Positions 13,001-23,900 of a stretch of DNA of 64,000 bases are shown in pieces (the stretch's first letter is position 1; every line of letters starts with the position of its first letter). A program made the position numbers and the translations under genes. The notes beneath the pieces are model-generated. The model saw only the letters and a program-made list of their open reading frames with translations, was not told where the DNA came from and searched no databases. The DNA is from Seriola aureovittata (lineage: Eukaryota; Chordata; Actinopteri; Carangiformes; Carangidae): the NCBI RefSeq assembly GCF_021018895.1, contig NC_079364.1, forward strand, positions 4,251,901 to 4,315,900. Direction: 5' to 3'.

Positions 13001-15211
13001 TCCACCCACATGGAAATGCATCATCATTTAAGATAATAGCTATGTAGGGAAACAATCATTTCACTTGTGAGTAGAATTTAATTGTCAACAACAAAGTAAG
13101 CATCCCATGAATTAACCAGATTCAAGGACTTGTTTGTCATTGTGCTTATGGCGTTTCATATGGTCGAAACGCATCTTGTATCTGTCCGTTCAATATGAAG
13201 CTGGAGCTCAGAGATGAGGGGAAACACCTCTAACCACTGAAGCTCACTAATTAACACATTAAATGTGCAAACAACAAGGCGTGGTTTACATGTCAGTGTC
13301 CCTCAAGCAGCAACTTCCTTTCAGCACTCTGGTTAGCGTGCAGATCATGTAGCTTCATATTAAATTGACAAGTGTAAGAGTGGTATGACACAAAAGCAAA
13401 TAAACTCAGTTGTCAAAATGTGGAATAATTTGTTTGAACATTGTAATTCACAGTTTAAATTAACACTTTCCCTCTCAGCAACTTCTACACGAGTGAATGA
13501 TTTTCCTTTCCTCAGGCTTTTGGGAGCATGAAGCTTCGTGTAAGACCTAGAAAATAAAAACTTCACTCGGATTTGAAACTTATTCTGCAGTTAAACTTCA
13601 CTGCAGTTTGCTAAACATATCTTGATATATGTTTTACATGCAACTTTATCCACAGGAAAAACAACAAATAAGTGCATTAGCTATAGGTCTTTCCTGGACA
13701 AGAGCTTCAGTGTGGATTACTGCTTTAAATGAGATTGGAAAAAAAAAATCTGATTGGAATCGACATCAGGGTCGATTCAACTTTAATTAAGGACCATCTC
13801 AGTCCTAAAACTAGACTGCAGAGTTGTCACATATTTAGGATAATTGGTCTAAAAGGCTGATAGGAGGCACGTTTATAGATCTCAGGGATATCAAGATCAA
13901 GACTGCATTTGTTGTTACCAATTGACTATTTAACATTAATGATTTTGAGCAGTAGAGTAAATGAAGAAGAGAAAGACTAGATAGGTTCACAGCCAGCTGG
14001 GTTTCCTACATGTTTGTCTAAGTTGCTGTTCAACTTAACACTGTTCATATGATTCAAATAACCAGTTCATTATAAACTATTAAAACAGACTTTGAGGTCT
14101 TTTTTTAAGCTCTAGTTGGAAAAGTCTTACACAGTAAAATATTGATTTCAAACGGTCAAAGTGCTGTCATAATTCAAAGCAAACATCCAACACATCCAAT
14201 ATTGTCATTTCAGTAAAATGGCATTCACTACAAATACAAAAGTTTAATATTCAAGCATTTCTTCTCTGTCTTAATAAAACTAAAAGTCTATAGTCATGCT
14301 TGTGGCCCTGTGAAACTGCAATAATCATGACATACTAGTAGACAAAAGCCGCTGGACGGATATGAAATAAGGGAAAACTTTGCTTTTCTTAGATCATTTC
14401 CACCAGTGGGTTATCAAACGAAAAGTTTGTTCCTCAAAAGAAAAGTTGGACAGTGTTTGGAACTCTGAACAGTGTGTAACACTAGTGTAACCTGGAGGAT
14501 CCTGTCTGAAACAGACCCATGAAAAACAAACCTACCCGGATGTGATGTATACAGTTTCAAATAAAGGTAAGACAGTAAGACTCTGTCCAAACAGACCAGA
14601 GGATGATTACACCCGATCCAAAGTTTGGTCGACCCAAACAGAGAACATGAACAGCAGCACTGCAGCAGCATGATGCGCTAACAGTTCATGAGCAAAACGA
14701 ACAGCGGGAATGAGTGGGAATACATGTCATCTGTCCTACGATTCACAGCTCACGCTTCTGGGCTTGGGTCAAAAAAAAAAAAAAAATTTTCTCCCGTGAT
14801 GAAATCGACATACTGTACCTCATGATCCGAGGCGATCGTGACTCACAGGTCTGCTCGGATCCATTCAGGTATTACACTGTTTTACACACAGACCCCAAAC
14901 CAGCGACAAATAAAGCGAGGACCCCACCTGACCTGGTCAGACTGAATATAATTTGGATACAGCCCAACCGAGACCAGAGTCAGGTCTCAGATACTGGGAA
15001 CTAAGTGGACCCCCTGAAGAGCTTGAGGTGCTCAGCAGCCTTTAGTCTGGTGAGGTAAGCTTTGTACGATTGAAGCTGCAGCTGTTTGAAGTTGAGACGT
15101 TTCACCCTGCACGGAACTGACAGACCAACAGACCCAACATCAACCCACAGGGGGATACCAGAATACAAACTGACAATCACCATTAGAAGAATTTTAAATC
15201 AAATCAACACT
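10084..15211. other. Non-coding, simple repeats, no gene
   Basis: About 5 kb of AT-rich sequence. Simple repeats: a C/CA-rich tract at 10337-10369, (TG)n at 11311-11342, poly-T at 12928-12947, poly-A/T at 14770-14787. Open frames of up to 103 codons (11816-12127) overlap others on the opposite strand and show no known domain. Confidence 0.5.
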
Positions 15212-15242
15212 GGGATGGGGGGGGTGGGGTGGGTTGGGGGGG
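15212..15242 (+). repeat. G-quadruplex-type G-rich tract
   Basis: Five G-runs of 3, 8, 4, 3 and 7 bases separated by loops of 1-2 bases on the plus strand. This satisfies the usual G4 pattern with very short loops. Because nell1 is read from the other strand, its transcript would carry the C-rich version and the G-rich strand is the non-transcript strand's complement. Confidence 0.75.
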
Positions 15243-16254
15243 TCTGAGTAATGAGGTTGACAATCTGGGTTCCAATGTAGGATGAGAAACTAGGTCAGCC
15301 CTCATCTGGACAAATTAACTGTTTTCAATACATCACACAAGTTCCCACAATGTAAGCAGTCCTGTTGATTAAAAAAAAAAAAACCTACAAACCATAACAA
15401 ATATGCAAATGTGTTAGCAATTAGCCGAGCTTCGTTCCCTGCTATCTCTGCACGGTGGGTGATTATTAGCATTTTTCTTTCTTTTCAACGCAAGGTCGGA
15501 TTGCACATCAAAACAAGGACCTTTTAGTGGAGGCTGCCTTTACTAAACGGGCTTTCATTAAGTGCGCTGGTGCCTTATTCTGTTGAAAACTTTAAGAGAG
15601 GAAAGGCTGAAATCTATTTTCTGATGCAAGCCATCTGTTGTTTGTAAATCAGCAGCTAACTGGGAGACCAGAGAGACTGTTCCCAGTGTCCAGCCAAAGA
15701 CACTGGCAGAGCCCCCTCTTTCTATCTCAGTGCTATCGACACTAATTGGAGCACCACATTGCCCCTTTTTTTCTCCCAGTCATTTCACCAGCATTACAAT
15801 ATGTTCCTCCACTATTTATGCAATCAAACAGATGAAATATGATATTGAGCTCAGTGCACAACATGATTGCATACAGCAAACATAAATCATCTTGAATAAT
15901 CACTGACCCAATCAGCTCCAGTGGCTCCAGCAAAGCTTCTACTAGGCAGTAAATCATGGGCTGCTTGTTGCTGTGAACTATTACAACATCAACTTCTCCA
16001 CTTTTTTTTTTTTTAGAAAGGGAGAATAGTAACTGAGAGTTGCTGCAACTTTGGCTCTGTGGATCCATCTGGGTTACAGGGCCATGAAAGCAGCACAAGG
16101 GTGGGCAAAGTGTTAAATAGGTCACAACACAAGAGTCCTCTTCAAAAACTCCCAGGTCCAGTTTTCCCCACTGGATTAGCCTCCTTTTCCCACACCATCT
16201 TTGCTGCTGCACCTCGACCCTGGGAGCCTGGAAACCACAGGGAGAGCAGCTTGG
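15243..16254. other. Non-coding, possibly constrained, no gene
   Basis: Unique-looking, moderately GC sequence, without recognisable repeats apart from poly-A at 15370-15383 and poly-T near 16003-16014. Long minus-strand frames at 15742-16435 run through the GT array and are not credible genes. The stretch 15400-15760 is the part most like a conserved non-coding element by texture only. Confidence 0.35.
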
Positions 16255-16259
16255 AGTGT

Positions 16260-16325
<66 letters not shown>

Positions 16326-16336
16326 ACAGTGTGTGT
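16255..16336. repeat. (GT)n microsatellite
   Basis: Long GT array on the plus strand interrupted by single-base slips (ggtg, gtat, acag). It faces a CA array at 16501-16576. Confidence 0.95.
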
Positions 16337-16499
16337 ATCAAGTAAAAAGTAAGGTTGTGCGTCCTGAATGGCCTCCAGCCCTGAATCTTGGACAGCTCCA
16401 CCTCGGCAGAGTTGGCCAAGCTGCCCTGGCTTCATTCATACTGAGCCAGTGGCACGCCAAGCCAAGCACTCTAGAAAATAAGACCACATGCATACGCAG

Positions 16500-16500
<1 letters not shown>

Positions 16501-16576
<76 letters not shown>
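16501..16576. repeat. (CA)n microsatellite
   Basis: Near-pure CA array with a CG-containing start (acacgcgcgc). It is the reverse-complement type of the GT array 165 bp to its left. Confidence 0.95.
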
Positions 16577-16579
<3 letters not shown>

Positions 16580-17369
16580 ACACTTGCACTCTGCCAATAT
16601 GAGTCTCAATACCCATTGCTGCTTATTTTGGATTGGAGCTGCTGATGTTTGTGCCAGTATCAATTTTCACAACAAAAAGTAAAAAATAAAAAGCATTGGA
16701 CCATTAATGTGGAACTCATACCTGCCTTTGAATATTGAGCTACTAAAATTACATTAAACACCTAAATTAATGAAACAAAGTTTCAGATATAATCATCGGG
16801 TTCTCCTCGCACCTTTTCTGTAGCTGCAGCCAAAAAGGAAACAAAAACACAGAGACAGCAAATCACAAAAAAAAAAAACCTCTCTCTCATAAAGTCACAC
16901 ATATCTTTCTCTCTCTCAATGCTGTACATCCCATTCTTTCCTCATTCTACTTCAGTTCTAACAATTCCGCTTTTGCTTAAAGCTCAGGGCACAGCACGAA
17001 AAAGGAACAATCTGCACCAAATACTGAGTCCTTTTCAGAGGGCAGAGAGGCAACTGAGCAAAGCAAAGTTATCTCCTGTCACTGGTCACGCACCTCACCT
17101 CACCCTCAACAGCATGAACACAGGCTATCAGTAGTTTATCTTCCCATTAGGACTTATGGCTTTGACATTTATTTGGAATTAGGATCTGGTGTTTTTCTTT
17201 ATCTTTGAGGCTCTAAAAACATCCGAGCCGCACGCTGTGTGCCCTTCAGGGTCCTCACGCTGTGACACACCTGATATCCATTAACCACCAGTTGTTCGGA
17301 TTACACAACACTGGGTGTCATTGGAAACAGTCAACGTGTTGGGAAAAATCCTACACAAGACAACGCGCT
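16577..17369. other. Non-coding, nothing recognised
   Basis: AT-rich sequence with a poly-A run near 16867-16878. A 71-codon frame at 16919-17134 resembles no known protein. Confidence 0.5.
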
Positions 17370-17540
17370 CGAGTGTGTCCGCAAAGAGCCGGAGCATCTG
17401 CTGCCTGGGACAAATTAAATGTGGAGTAATTATGAGAGGAGGCTCCCCGGAGTGTTCTGCCTCAGAATCCGCGCTAATACTGTGACACCAAAAGGTGTGG
17501 CGCTGCGTGACTTTGCTCACACTAACTAATGAAACAAAGA

Positions 17541-17665
17541 GCGTGCGTGCGTGTACGTGTGTGCATGTGCGCGCAGCCATGAAACAGAAGACAAAGACAT
17601 TTCTGAACTTGAGTAGCGCGACTAATGAAGAAGAAATTGTCAGCGTGCGTGCGTGCTTGCGTGCA
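17541..17665. repeat. Alternating GC/GT (Z-DNA-type) tracts next to nell1 exon 2
   Basis: Two tracts of alternating purine and pyrimidine (gcgtgcgtgcgtgtacgtgt at 17541-17560 and on to gcgcgcag at 17574; gcgtgcgtgcgtgc type at 17643-17665). The second starts within a few bases of the exon 2 donor, on the intron side. Confidence 0.7.
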
Positions 17666-17669
17666 TTAC

Positions 17670-17798
17670 CTCGGAAAAGGAAGGCTTTGCTGCTGTTGTG
17701 AAGACCCGCCACTTGGGTAATTCCATAGGTGGCATTTGCCAGGTCAAGTTCATTGATGATATCAATCTGGTAGTCTTGATCTGATCCGAAAGCCAAAG
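17670..17798 (-). CDS. nell1: nell1 exon 2 (mature N-terminus of NELL1-like protein)
   Basis: Second coding exon on the minus strand. The acceptor is a pyrimidine tract ending in ccatcag at 17799; the donor is CGAG|gtaatg at 17670/17669. It is phase 1 at both ends, 129 nt. After a split Ala codon it encodes 42 residues, including FGSDQDYQIDIINELDL, then NATYG, and ends GLHNSSKAFLFR. NELL1 and NELL2 both begin their mature part with FG-D--Q-D---EL-L and both carry the HN-(S/T)KAFLF block before the laminin-G-like/thrombospondin N-terminal domain. From remembered human sequences, about 25 of 40 positions match NELL1 and about 22 match NELL2, so nell1 is favoured but nell2 paralogs are not excluded. 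Two N-glycosylation sequons (NAT, NSS) sit at places where the family also has them. NELL proteins are secreted, oligomeric EGF/VWC-domain glycoproteins; NELL1 acts in bone and cartilage formation. The remaining exons must lie to the left, and most or all are beyond this window. Confidence 0.82.
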
Positions 17799-18347
17799 CT
17801 GATGGAGAGAAAGGGAGGTTAGAGGATGTGAAGCGGTGTGTTCAAAGCCCTCTTAGAGGATTAAACCTGACAGGGTTTTAACTAAAATCCTAATTCGTTT
17901 CACAAACAGACATGGTCACTGCTCATGTGCATTTCACTGCTTATAGTAATGGCTGGCCGTGCAAAAAGTCACGCAGTTTTTACACGCAGGGTTGCTTAAT
18001 GCTGCCCAGTGAGATGCACCGTCTGTGCCCGCAGCCATCACCTGTGTTCTCCACGGACCGTAGGTGCACTGTGCGCACCCGTTAAGGTAAAAGGTGTCAT
18101 CTCTTTCACCTTAACTGCGTCCTGGTTATTGCCAAATGTTAACTCTACAAACTGCAGGTGATTAAAAAACAATAAGCTGCAGTTGTCCAGAGACACTACC
18201 AAAATATCCGACATGCATGCGCGCAAGGTGCAAACTGAGGAGCGTAAAAAAAAAAAATAAAAAAAATAAAAAACCGTTAAGAAGCTCGTCTCACTCGCAA
18301 CAAATTTCCTGCCTGCGACCGCAGAGAGCCACGCTGCTTGTACTTAC
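17799..18347 (-). other. nell1: nell1 intron 1
   Basis: Intron of 549 bp between the two coding exons. It has a strong donor (gtaagta) and a strong acceptor (pyrimidine tract ending ccatcag). It contains an A-rich stretch at 18246-18273 and several CpG-containing patches (for example near 18185-18240). No internal exon or repeat is recognised. Confidence 0.75.
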
Positions 18348-18396
18348 CTGGTTTGGTAAAAAAGAAAAAAGATAGCAAAGCCACGTAAATATCCAT
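18348..18396 (-). CDS. nell1: nell1 exon 1 (start codon and signal peptide)
   Basis: First coding exon of a NELL-family secreted glycoprotein, read on the minus strand. The ATG is at 18396 and 16 codons follow: MDIYVALLSFFFFTKP. The exon ends in phase 1 at a consensus donor (CAG|gtaagta, intron from 18347). The peptide is short and strongly hydrophobic (VALLSFFFF), as expected for a signal peptide. Joined to exon 2 it gives TKPALA|FGSD, a standard Ala-X-Ala cleavage site directly before the FG that starts the mature part of NELL proteins. The start is supported by an in-frame TGA at 18493-18495, 99 nt upstream, with no ATG between. The base at -3 is C and the base at +4 is G, so the initiation context is only fair. 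The signal sequence itself is not conserved enough to identify the gene; the identification comes from exon 2. Confidence 0.78.
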
Positions 18397-18574
18397 TTGT
18401 GTTGGAGTTGCGCTGTACAAAGTCCTCAGCCGTGCGCTCCGCTGCGTATCCCCACTAACCCGCTCTGGTCCGTCTGGCGCTGTGCGCCGCTCTCACCTCG
18501 CCTGGATGTGGAGGAACAGAGGAACGATCCACAACACATGAGCGGGGGTTTCCTCTCTGCAGAATCAGATCAGT

Positions 18575-18601
18575 TTATAATGTCTGGATGCGTCCAATTG
18601 G
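18575..18601 (-). promoter_or_regulatory. nell1: Candidate nell1 core promoter: TTATAA and CCAAT motifs
   Basis: On the minus strand a CCAAT motif (within the palindrome ccaattgg, 18594-18601) is followed 13 bp later by TTATAA (18575-18580). If the TATA-like motif works, transcription would start near 18545-18550, giving a 5' UTR of about 150 nt before the ATG at 18396. The spacing between the two motifs is shorter than usual. Both motifs are palindromic, so they do not prove orientation. Position relative to the gene is the main support. Confidence 0.35.
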
Positions 18602-20360
18602 TCATTGCGTGGCATCGATAGTTACAAACGTCTGCGTTTATTCAGGACAGCTAATATACTGACCGGCAGACGATAAATCTGAGGATATTCTCATCCGATA
18701 ATCTGTAAAGTTCCCCCCGCTCAGACCACTGAAACTTCCAATTTTGGAGGTGAGAAAAGGCCTTTCAAAGGAAAAGTCTGTGAGTGAGGGACATGGGAAT
18801 TCTCTGTGGTAGAAAGGTGGGCTGCTCTCAGTCGTCAAAGCAAGAGATTAATCAAAGCCTTTCCAGTCTCAAGGGGCAAATTAGCAACAGCACCTGACAA
18901 AATACAACAGATTTCATTAACTGCATGAAGATAGTGTAGTCTGCACAACATGGGTTTGCTCTGTATGAGGATTTTGTATAAAAGCACAGACACAAAAATG
19001 AGTCGTGCATATTGTCTTTGCTTCCCACAGCACCCCCCATCACTTCCCCTCACTCCCAAATGGAACTCTGTCTCCCACCTCCTCCTTGCCTCAGAGAATC
19101 CCTGGGATTTATAAGCACTGCTGCTACAGTCCTCTTTCCTCCGGGGCCTGTCCTTATTGAGAACCATTAATCATACCCTTCTCCTGCCTGCCTCTAATTT
19201 GTGTACACTGTCAGGTTGTCTGGGTTACCTGCACCAACACAAACTGATGAGGGAGAGAACAGCGGAGTCTGCTTAGTGATTATGGCAGTTACACAGTGTG
19301 CACCGCCTGCTCCGCCTGTGCAAGTGTGTGCGCTACTCAAGGGAAGGTGTAATGTCTGCTTTGGGATGCAGGTCACTGTTCCACCGTCTCAAATTAGACT
19401 GTAAACAATAGCAGCATTCGCAAGCCTATCCCCTGATCCAGGAGCGAAAAAATTTGAGAGGGGGGGAAAAAACACATTATTTGAAATTACAGGTTGCAGA
19501 GCAGCAGAGAAGGCAGGAAGGAGAATTTGAATTGTTTGTGGAAAGGTGGTGTGGTTTACAGGCAACATCATTCCTAGCTTTGATATTTTTATTAAGTGTA
19601 AAAAAAGATAATTAGCTTCTCTCTCTACTTCATCTTTGCAAATGCTGCAGTACCAGTAAAGCAGATTGGGTCATGTGTAGGTCAAAGGACATCTGGACAT
19701 CTGGATTTTAAAACTGGGCTCAATTAGTATTCGAAACGTCTAGGTTACATTTATATTTTAGAGGCTATATTTTACGGTTAGGACCTCCTTTGAATTTAAA
19801 TTTTAGTTTTAGTCATTTAATGATGCTGAGACAGTGATTTCTGTTACCTGGACATCTTAAAAACACACTTTTCAAATAAATATAGCAGATGTAACCTGGA
19901 CACCTAGATCTCGTGTACTGCTGACATTCAGTCAGAAAAATTATCTTTCTCTATTTATGCATTTCTCTCCCATCCTCCCAGTCAGTCTGGGTGTTTTCCC
20001 TCTTTGCTTGAACCCATCTGATTTTGGCTGTGACCTCTGCGCAGTCATCTTGTCACTGTCAGAATTGAAAAACCTTCCTGTCTCTGCCTCTGTGAGCTGT
20101 CAGTTCATTGTCCAATTGATGGGACCCACCGCTGCTGCTCCACCTCCACTATTCTCAACTGAACAACTAACATTAGTCATTTGTTCAAAGGGTTTAAAGA
20201 CCTATCCACATGTTTTTTTCTGACAAGATGACATCCCCCTATCAGAAGTACAAGTAGGAGCAGTGTGATGTCACATTAAGCAGGACAACAATAAGTGACT
20301 TTTTGGTTGTCCTGCTGATAGGGTAACCACATCAGAGGATCTCATATGGTTAATTTTGGA
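18602..20360. other. nell1 5' flank, nothing recognised
   Basis: Upstream of the candidate promoter. A 110-codon minus-strand frame at 18835-19167 has no recognisable domain or signal peptide. No repeat was identified. Regulatory elements of nell1 could lie here, but none can be named from sequence alone. Confidence 0.45.
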
Positions 20361-20362
20361 AA

Positions 20363-20450
20363 GCAGTAGAGATGGGAATTATGGCTCTTTGAAGGGAGCT
20401 GGATTTTATGGCTCCTTTCTGAGAGCCGGCTCATCGTTCTATTTTTTCCC
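20363..20450 (+). repeat. Candidate DNA-transposon-like repeat (agagatgggaatt type)
   Basis: Starts cagtagagatgggaatt, then ggctctttgaagggagct and ggctcctttctgagagccgg. The self-complementary agccggctc words and the cag-agagatggga start recall short hAT-like elements of vertebrates. No second terminus was located, so the class is open. Confidence 0.3.
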
Positions 20451-20859
20451 TTTGGCTGGAGACCAGCCCTGTAAACGTGAATGTCTGTTCCTGACTGACT
20501 GACTGACGGAGTGACCGATGAAGTTACACCATTGCTGTGCTTTTAAGCGGTGGTGAAGACTGTTTGTTGACCTTGCTTTAAAATGAGCTAGTTGTCAGCG
20601 TTGCTATTGCTACATAGCCGGTGTCAGCATTAACTGCTGTTTACTTATCAATCTAGAAGAAATGTTGCGGGTTCAGCATCAAACTTCTTTTACTCGCCAG
20701 CAGCTGTCTCCAGTGGTGGAAAACACCATCAATGTTATCTTTTGTCTCTATCATGTCTTTTCTACTACTGGGTATCACACTGACCAGCTAGCCAAGGCCC
20801 GCCTCCTCACTTTCCAATAGCGACTCACTGTAGCCTCCAATCTGTCCTGAAGACGTAGC

Positions 20860-20985
20860 ACTGCTCAGAGGGCGTGTTTTTACCTCTTGTATTATAAAGA
20901 CAACAATGGCGAAATATCTTCAAGCTACAATCAGCACCACCCACAAGGGGCAAAGAAAACTTACGTATGCCCCTTTAAATTATAA
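20860..20985 (+). repeat. Candidate teleost repeat fragment (aaaactta…gcccctttaa type)
   Basis: Holds cagagggcgtgtttttacct, acaatggcgaaatatcttc, and a terminus aagaaaacttacgtatgccc followed by ctttaa. A very similar ending occurs at 56362-56395, which supports a dispersed origin. It may be the right end of an element starting at 20363. Confidence 0.35.
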
Positions 20986-23900
20986 TTTTGATTTGCAGAT
21001 ATTGCACCCTGCTTTATTATTGCTTCTACCTCTAGTACGACTCAGGTCCCCTGATTCGTACCAAAGAATGTGACATCACTAGTAATGACTTCACAGCTTT
21101 GTGTCTGTTCATTAAGTTTAGGAATACTGCTCCATCTATCTGATCCTCAGCTGAAGGGGTTCACAAATGTTTAGACTGCATAAAGAGATATTCCTATATG
21201 ACCCATGACATGACAACCCAATGAAAAGATAATGAGTTCTCAAAGAGCATTATACAATAAAGACTCTAACTTAGAGTTAGAGAGGAAACTAGAGAGGAAA
21301 TGTGACAGTTGCAGATGCTTCCGTACTGGACATGGGCCTTCTAGCTCAGAAACCAAGTTGAACACCTATGGGAGGTTTTGGAGCAACATGTTACGCAGTT
21401 CTCTCAAATCACCAAATGATGAAATATCTTTTAGAAAATTATGTAACATCTCTTTATTAGAGTTTCAGAGACTTGGAGAGTCTGGCTCACGATGAAAAAA
21501 AACAGCATCTTAAAAAACTTGTTTAAGGATTCAGTTTTTTTCCTTCTTCTTGAATTTATCACTCATCTGTATGTAGCCTAGACTTCTGAAAGTTCTCACT
21601 TTTCATACAATTTAAGGATGTCTCAAATCAACAAATCAGTGTTTACTGCACTGATTAGACATTTGTTGACACACGCTTTCTGCATCAGAGATGTACCAAA
21701 CCTAAAGTGAACCAGCAGTGAGAAAGGAGGAGACAGAGCGAGACACAGAGCAGCAGAGCAAGCATGACTGGCAGTGGCAGAGATATGAATGTCAACAGGA
21801 TTAGCTCTATAATTCTCCAGATTGCGCGATTGCAGTGTGGCCCAGCTGTTTTCAATCTATGCTTGTCAACACAATGCCTGCCGTCGTCCTGCAGTCACAT
21901 ACAGCGAGGTCACCGGGAGAGGTGCAGCCAGTGGACCTTTTCTAATCAGGGAACAGACAAGCGAGACACCCAAAACCGCACAAACAGAAATGACCGCGAC
22001 AACAGAACTCGGAAAGGCTAATTTGCCGCAGGTATTTGTTGTCTGACGGAGATGGAAGCCAAAGTTTAGCATTTCTCTGAGCAGAGCAGCCGTCATATTA
22101 AACCCACAGGAGTTGCCGAGATGGTGCTCAATCACTGACAAGATAAATGACATTTAGCCCAGCTTCTATTTTATCTGATGGAGCTCATATTCAAACCTGC
22201 CTTACTTTGTACTTTACCTGACACTCCAGTCTGATAACATCATGTCAAAGTGATATGTTTACCTCCAAACTTGGATGACCCATGACTTCAATTGTGACCA
22301 ACTGTAAGAGCAAGAACAGCTTTTTTTCCCCCCGATTTAACCATGTCCAAAAGGTTATGTATCGGTTCAGGCTGTGTGTAGGTGTGCTGGGAGACAAATG
22401 TACTTTGAGATCACATTGGACACCCAGAAATCAAATGTAATAATGCAATTGGTTCTCATGTAAGTGTATAAAGTTAGTCAGAGCGTACAGAGTGTTCTCT
22501 GCAGAGACAGGCAGGTGATGCTGTGACTTCTGCAAAGATGATAACAGGAGGTTTTTCACACTGTGTCTTCAAGGCTGCAAGTTGTAATCTTGTTTTGTAG
22601 AACTATTTTGACTTGATCACTGTAGTGCTTTGAAATAACCAAAAACAGACACACACAGACAAAATAACAATTTTTCCACCTACTGACAAAATTTCATACA
22701 CACATTGTTATAATACTAGACTGAAGATAGTGACGCCAAGTAAACTATTGCAGTCTATTTTTTTTTACTGCAGCATTGAAACAAATGTCAAGTATTTTAC
22801 ATTCAGCCTTTTATTCAAATTTCCTCCCAATTCAGCCTGATATATTTGGTATCTTTGAAAACCTGAATCTTAAAGAGTGACTTAATACCCTCTGAAATAC
22901 GTTGTTTTTGTGGTGGTTTACTTCTCACTTCTTCTTACTGCAATGATGTAAAGGTGTCAGTTAACTGTGACATCACTGTAGGGTGTGGTTACAGGTGCAC
23001 ACCTCTGTAACGCACCCACTTGCCCCCTGCGGTGATGTTGGGTGTGGTCAGGTGACACTAATTAGAAACTTTTAACCAGAGAGGACGTGTTTGGTGTTAC
23101 GTTACCCTTTAAGAATAATTTTTCAGAAATTTTCAAATGATTGGCGTGATGTTAGGTCTGGCAGGGTTAAAGAGATGCTACAGATACTACAGATGTACTA
23201 AAGATGATCTGGTTTTTGCCTTTTTTCAACTTTTGATTTTTATTAGTTTCTATTTGAGATATATTGTGCCATACGGCCTGGAAATTAATAAGAGCAAGTG
23301 ATAGCTAAATAAAATAGTTTAATTAGCAAAGAAAATGTCATTCATTCTCATTCATTTATGTATGATTTAAATGCAAGTTTAATTAGTTGATTATAACTAG
23401 AAACCTGTAATTAATCCATTGGAACACTCCAGGTGCCACACACCTCCGCATTGTGAGGTGAGTGTCTCGTGACACATTGTTGTGTCATGAAGAAACTGTA
23501 ATTAAAAAGCTCAATTTCAGCTGCCAAAACAGGAAGTTAAATGACTCTCGTTACAGAGTTTGTATTGTTGCAGCTCAGACTGATCAAAAAGCTGATGTGT
23601 CTCGTGTCGAGAGATGAAATCTTCTTGCACACAATAACCTAGACAGGCAAGAAAGAGATGTATACTCTGTATAATGCAGAACTAAGCATCTGATGAGCAG
23701 CGGTTGGGCTGAATATTAGAGCTCAGGGAACAGAGCCTTGCAACAGAGTCCTGCTGTGTCTGCTGAAAACCCCTCATTACCCCTCTAACACAGTGTTAAA
23801 AACTTGCATCAGTAATAGCCAAATTTGATCTCCATCAGCCTGGTGGATGTGGTGTCACTGCTCTGTGTGTAGCAGGTCCGGAGGTTCTCTCTAGCTTTGT

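Larger units (their letters stand above)
1..17669 (-). other. nell1: nell1 intron 2 (partial), no exon recognised
   Basis: Sequence downstream of the exon 2 donor on the minus strand. Mammalian NELL1 is a very large gene with long introns, so a long intron 2 is expected. I looked among the minus-strand open frames for the next block of the N-terminal laminin-G-like domain and found none. A short exon in a degenerate stretch could have been missed. Individual repeats and tracts are listed separately. Confidence 0.55.
17370..18560. promoter_or_regulatory. CpG-enriched 5' end of nell1
   Basis: CpG dinucleotides, rare elsewhere in the window, cluster around exons 1 and 2 and the 5' UTR (for example near 17360-17380, 17500-17570, 18030-18080, 18215-18245 and 18430-18510). 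This fits an unmethylated promoter region. The judgement is by eye; observed/expected CpG was not calculated. Confidence 0.5.

Noticed and set aside
15742..16663. Long frames on both strands (up to 225 codons) around 16.3-16.6 kb
   Set aside because: They run through GT/CA arrays and encode poly-(TH) or poly-(CV). No domain; created by the microsatellites.
17281..17669. Extension of the exon 2 reading frame past 17670 to 17281
   Set aside because: The frame stays open by chance. Similarity to NELL ends exactly at the consensus donor at 17670/17669.
18835..19167. 110-codon minus-strand frame just upstream of nell1
   Set aside because: No known domain, no signal peptide, overlaps another frame. 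Position upstream of the promoter does not fit an nell1 exon.
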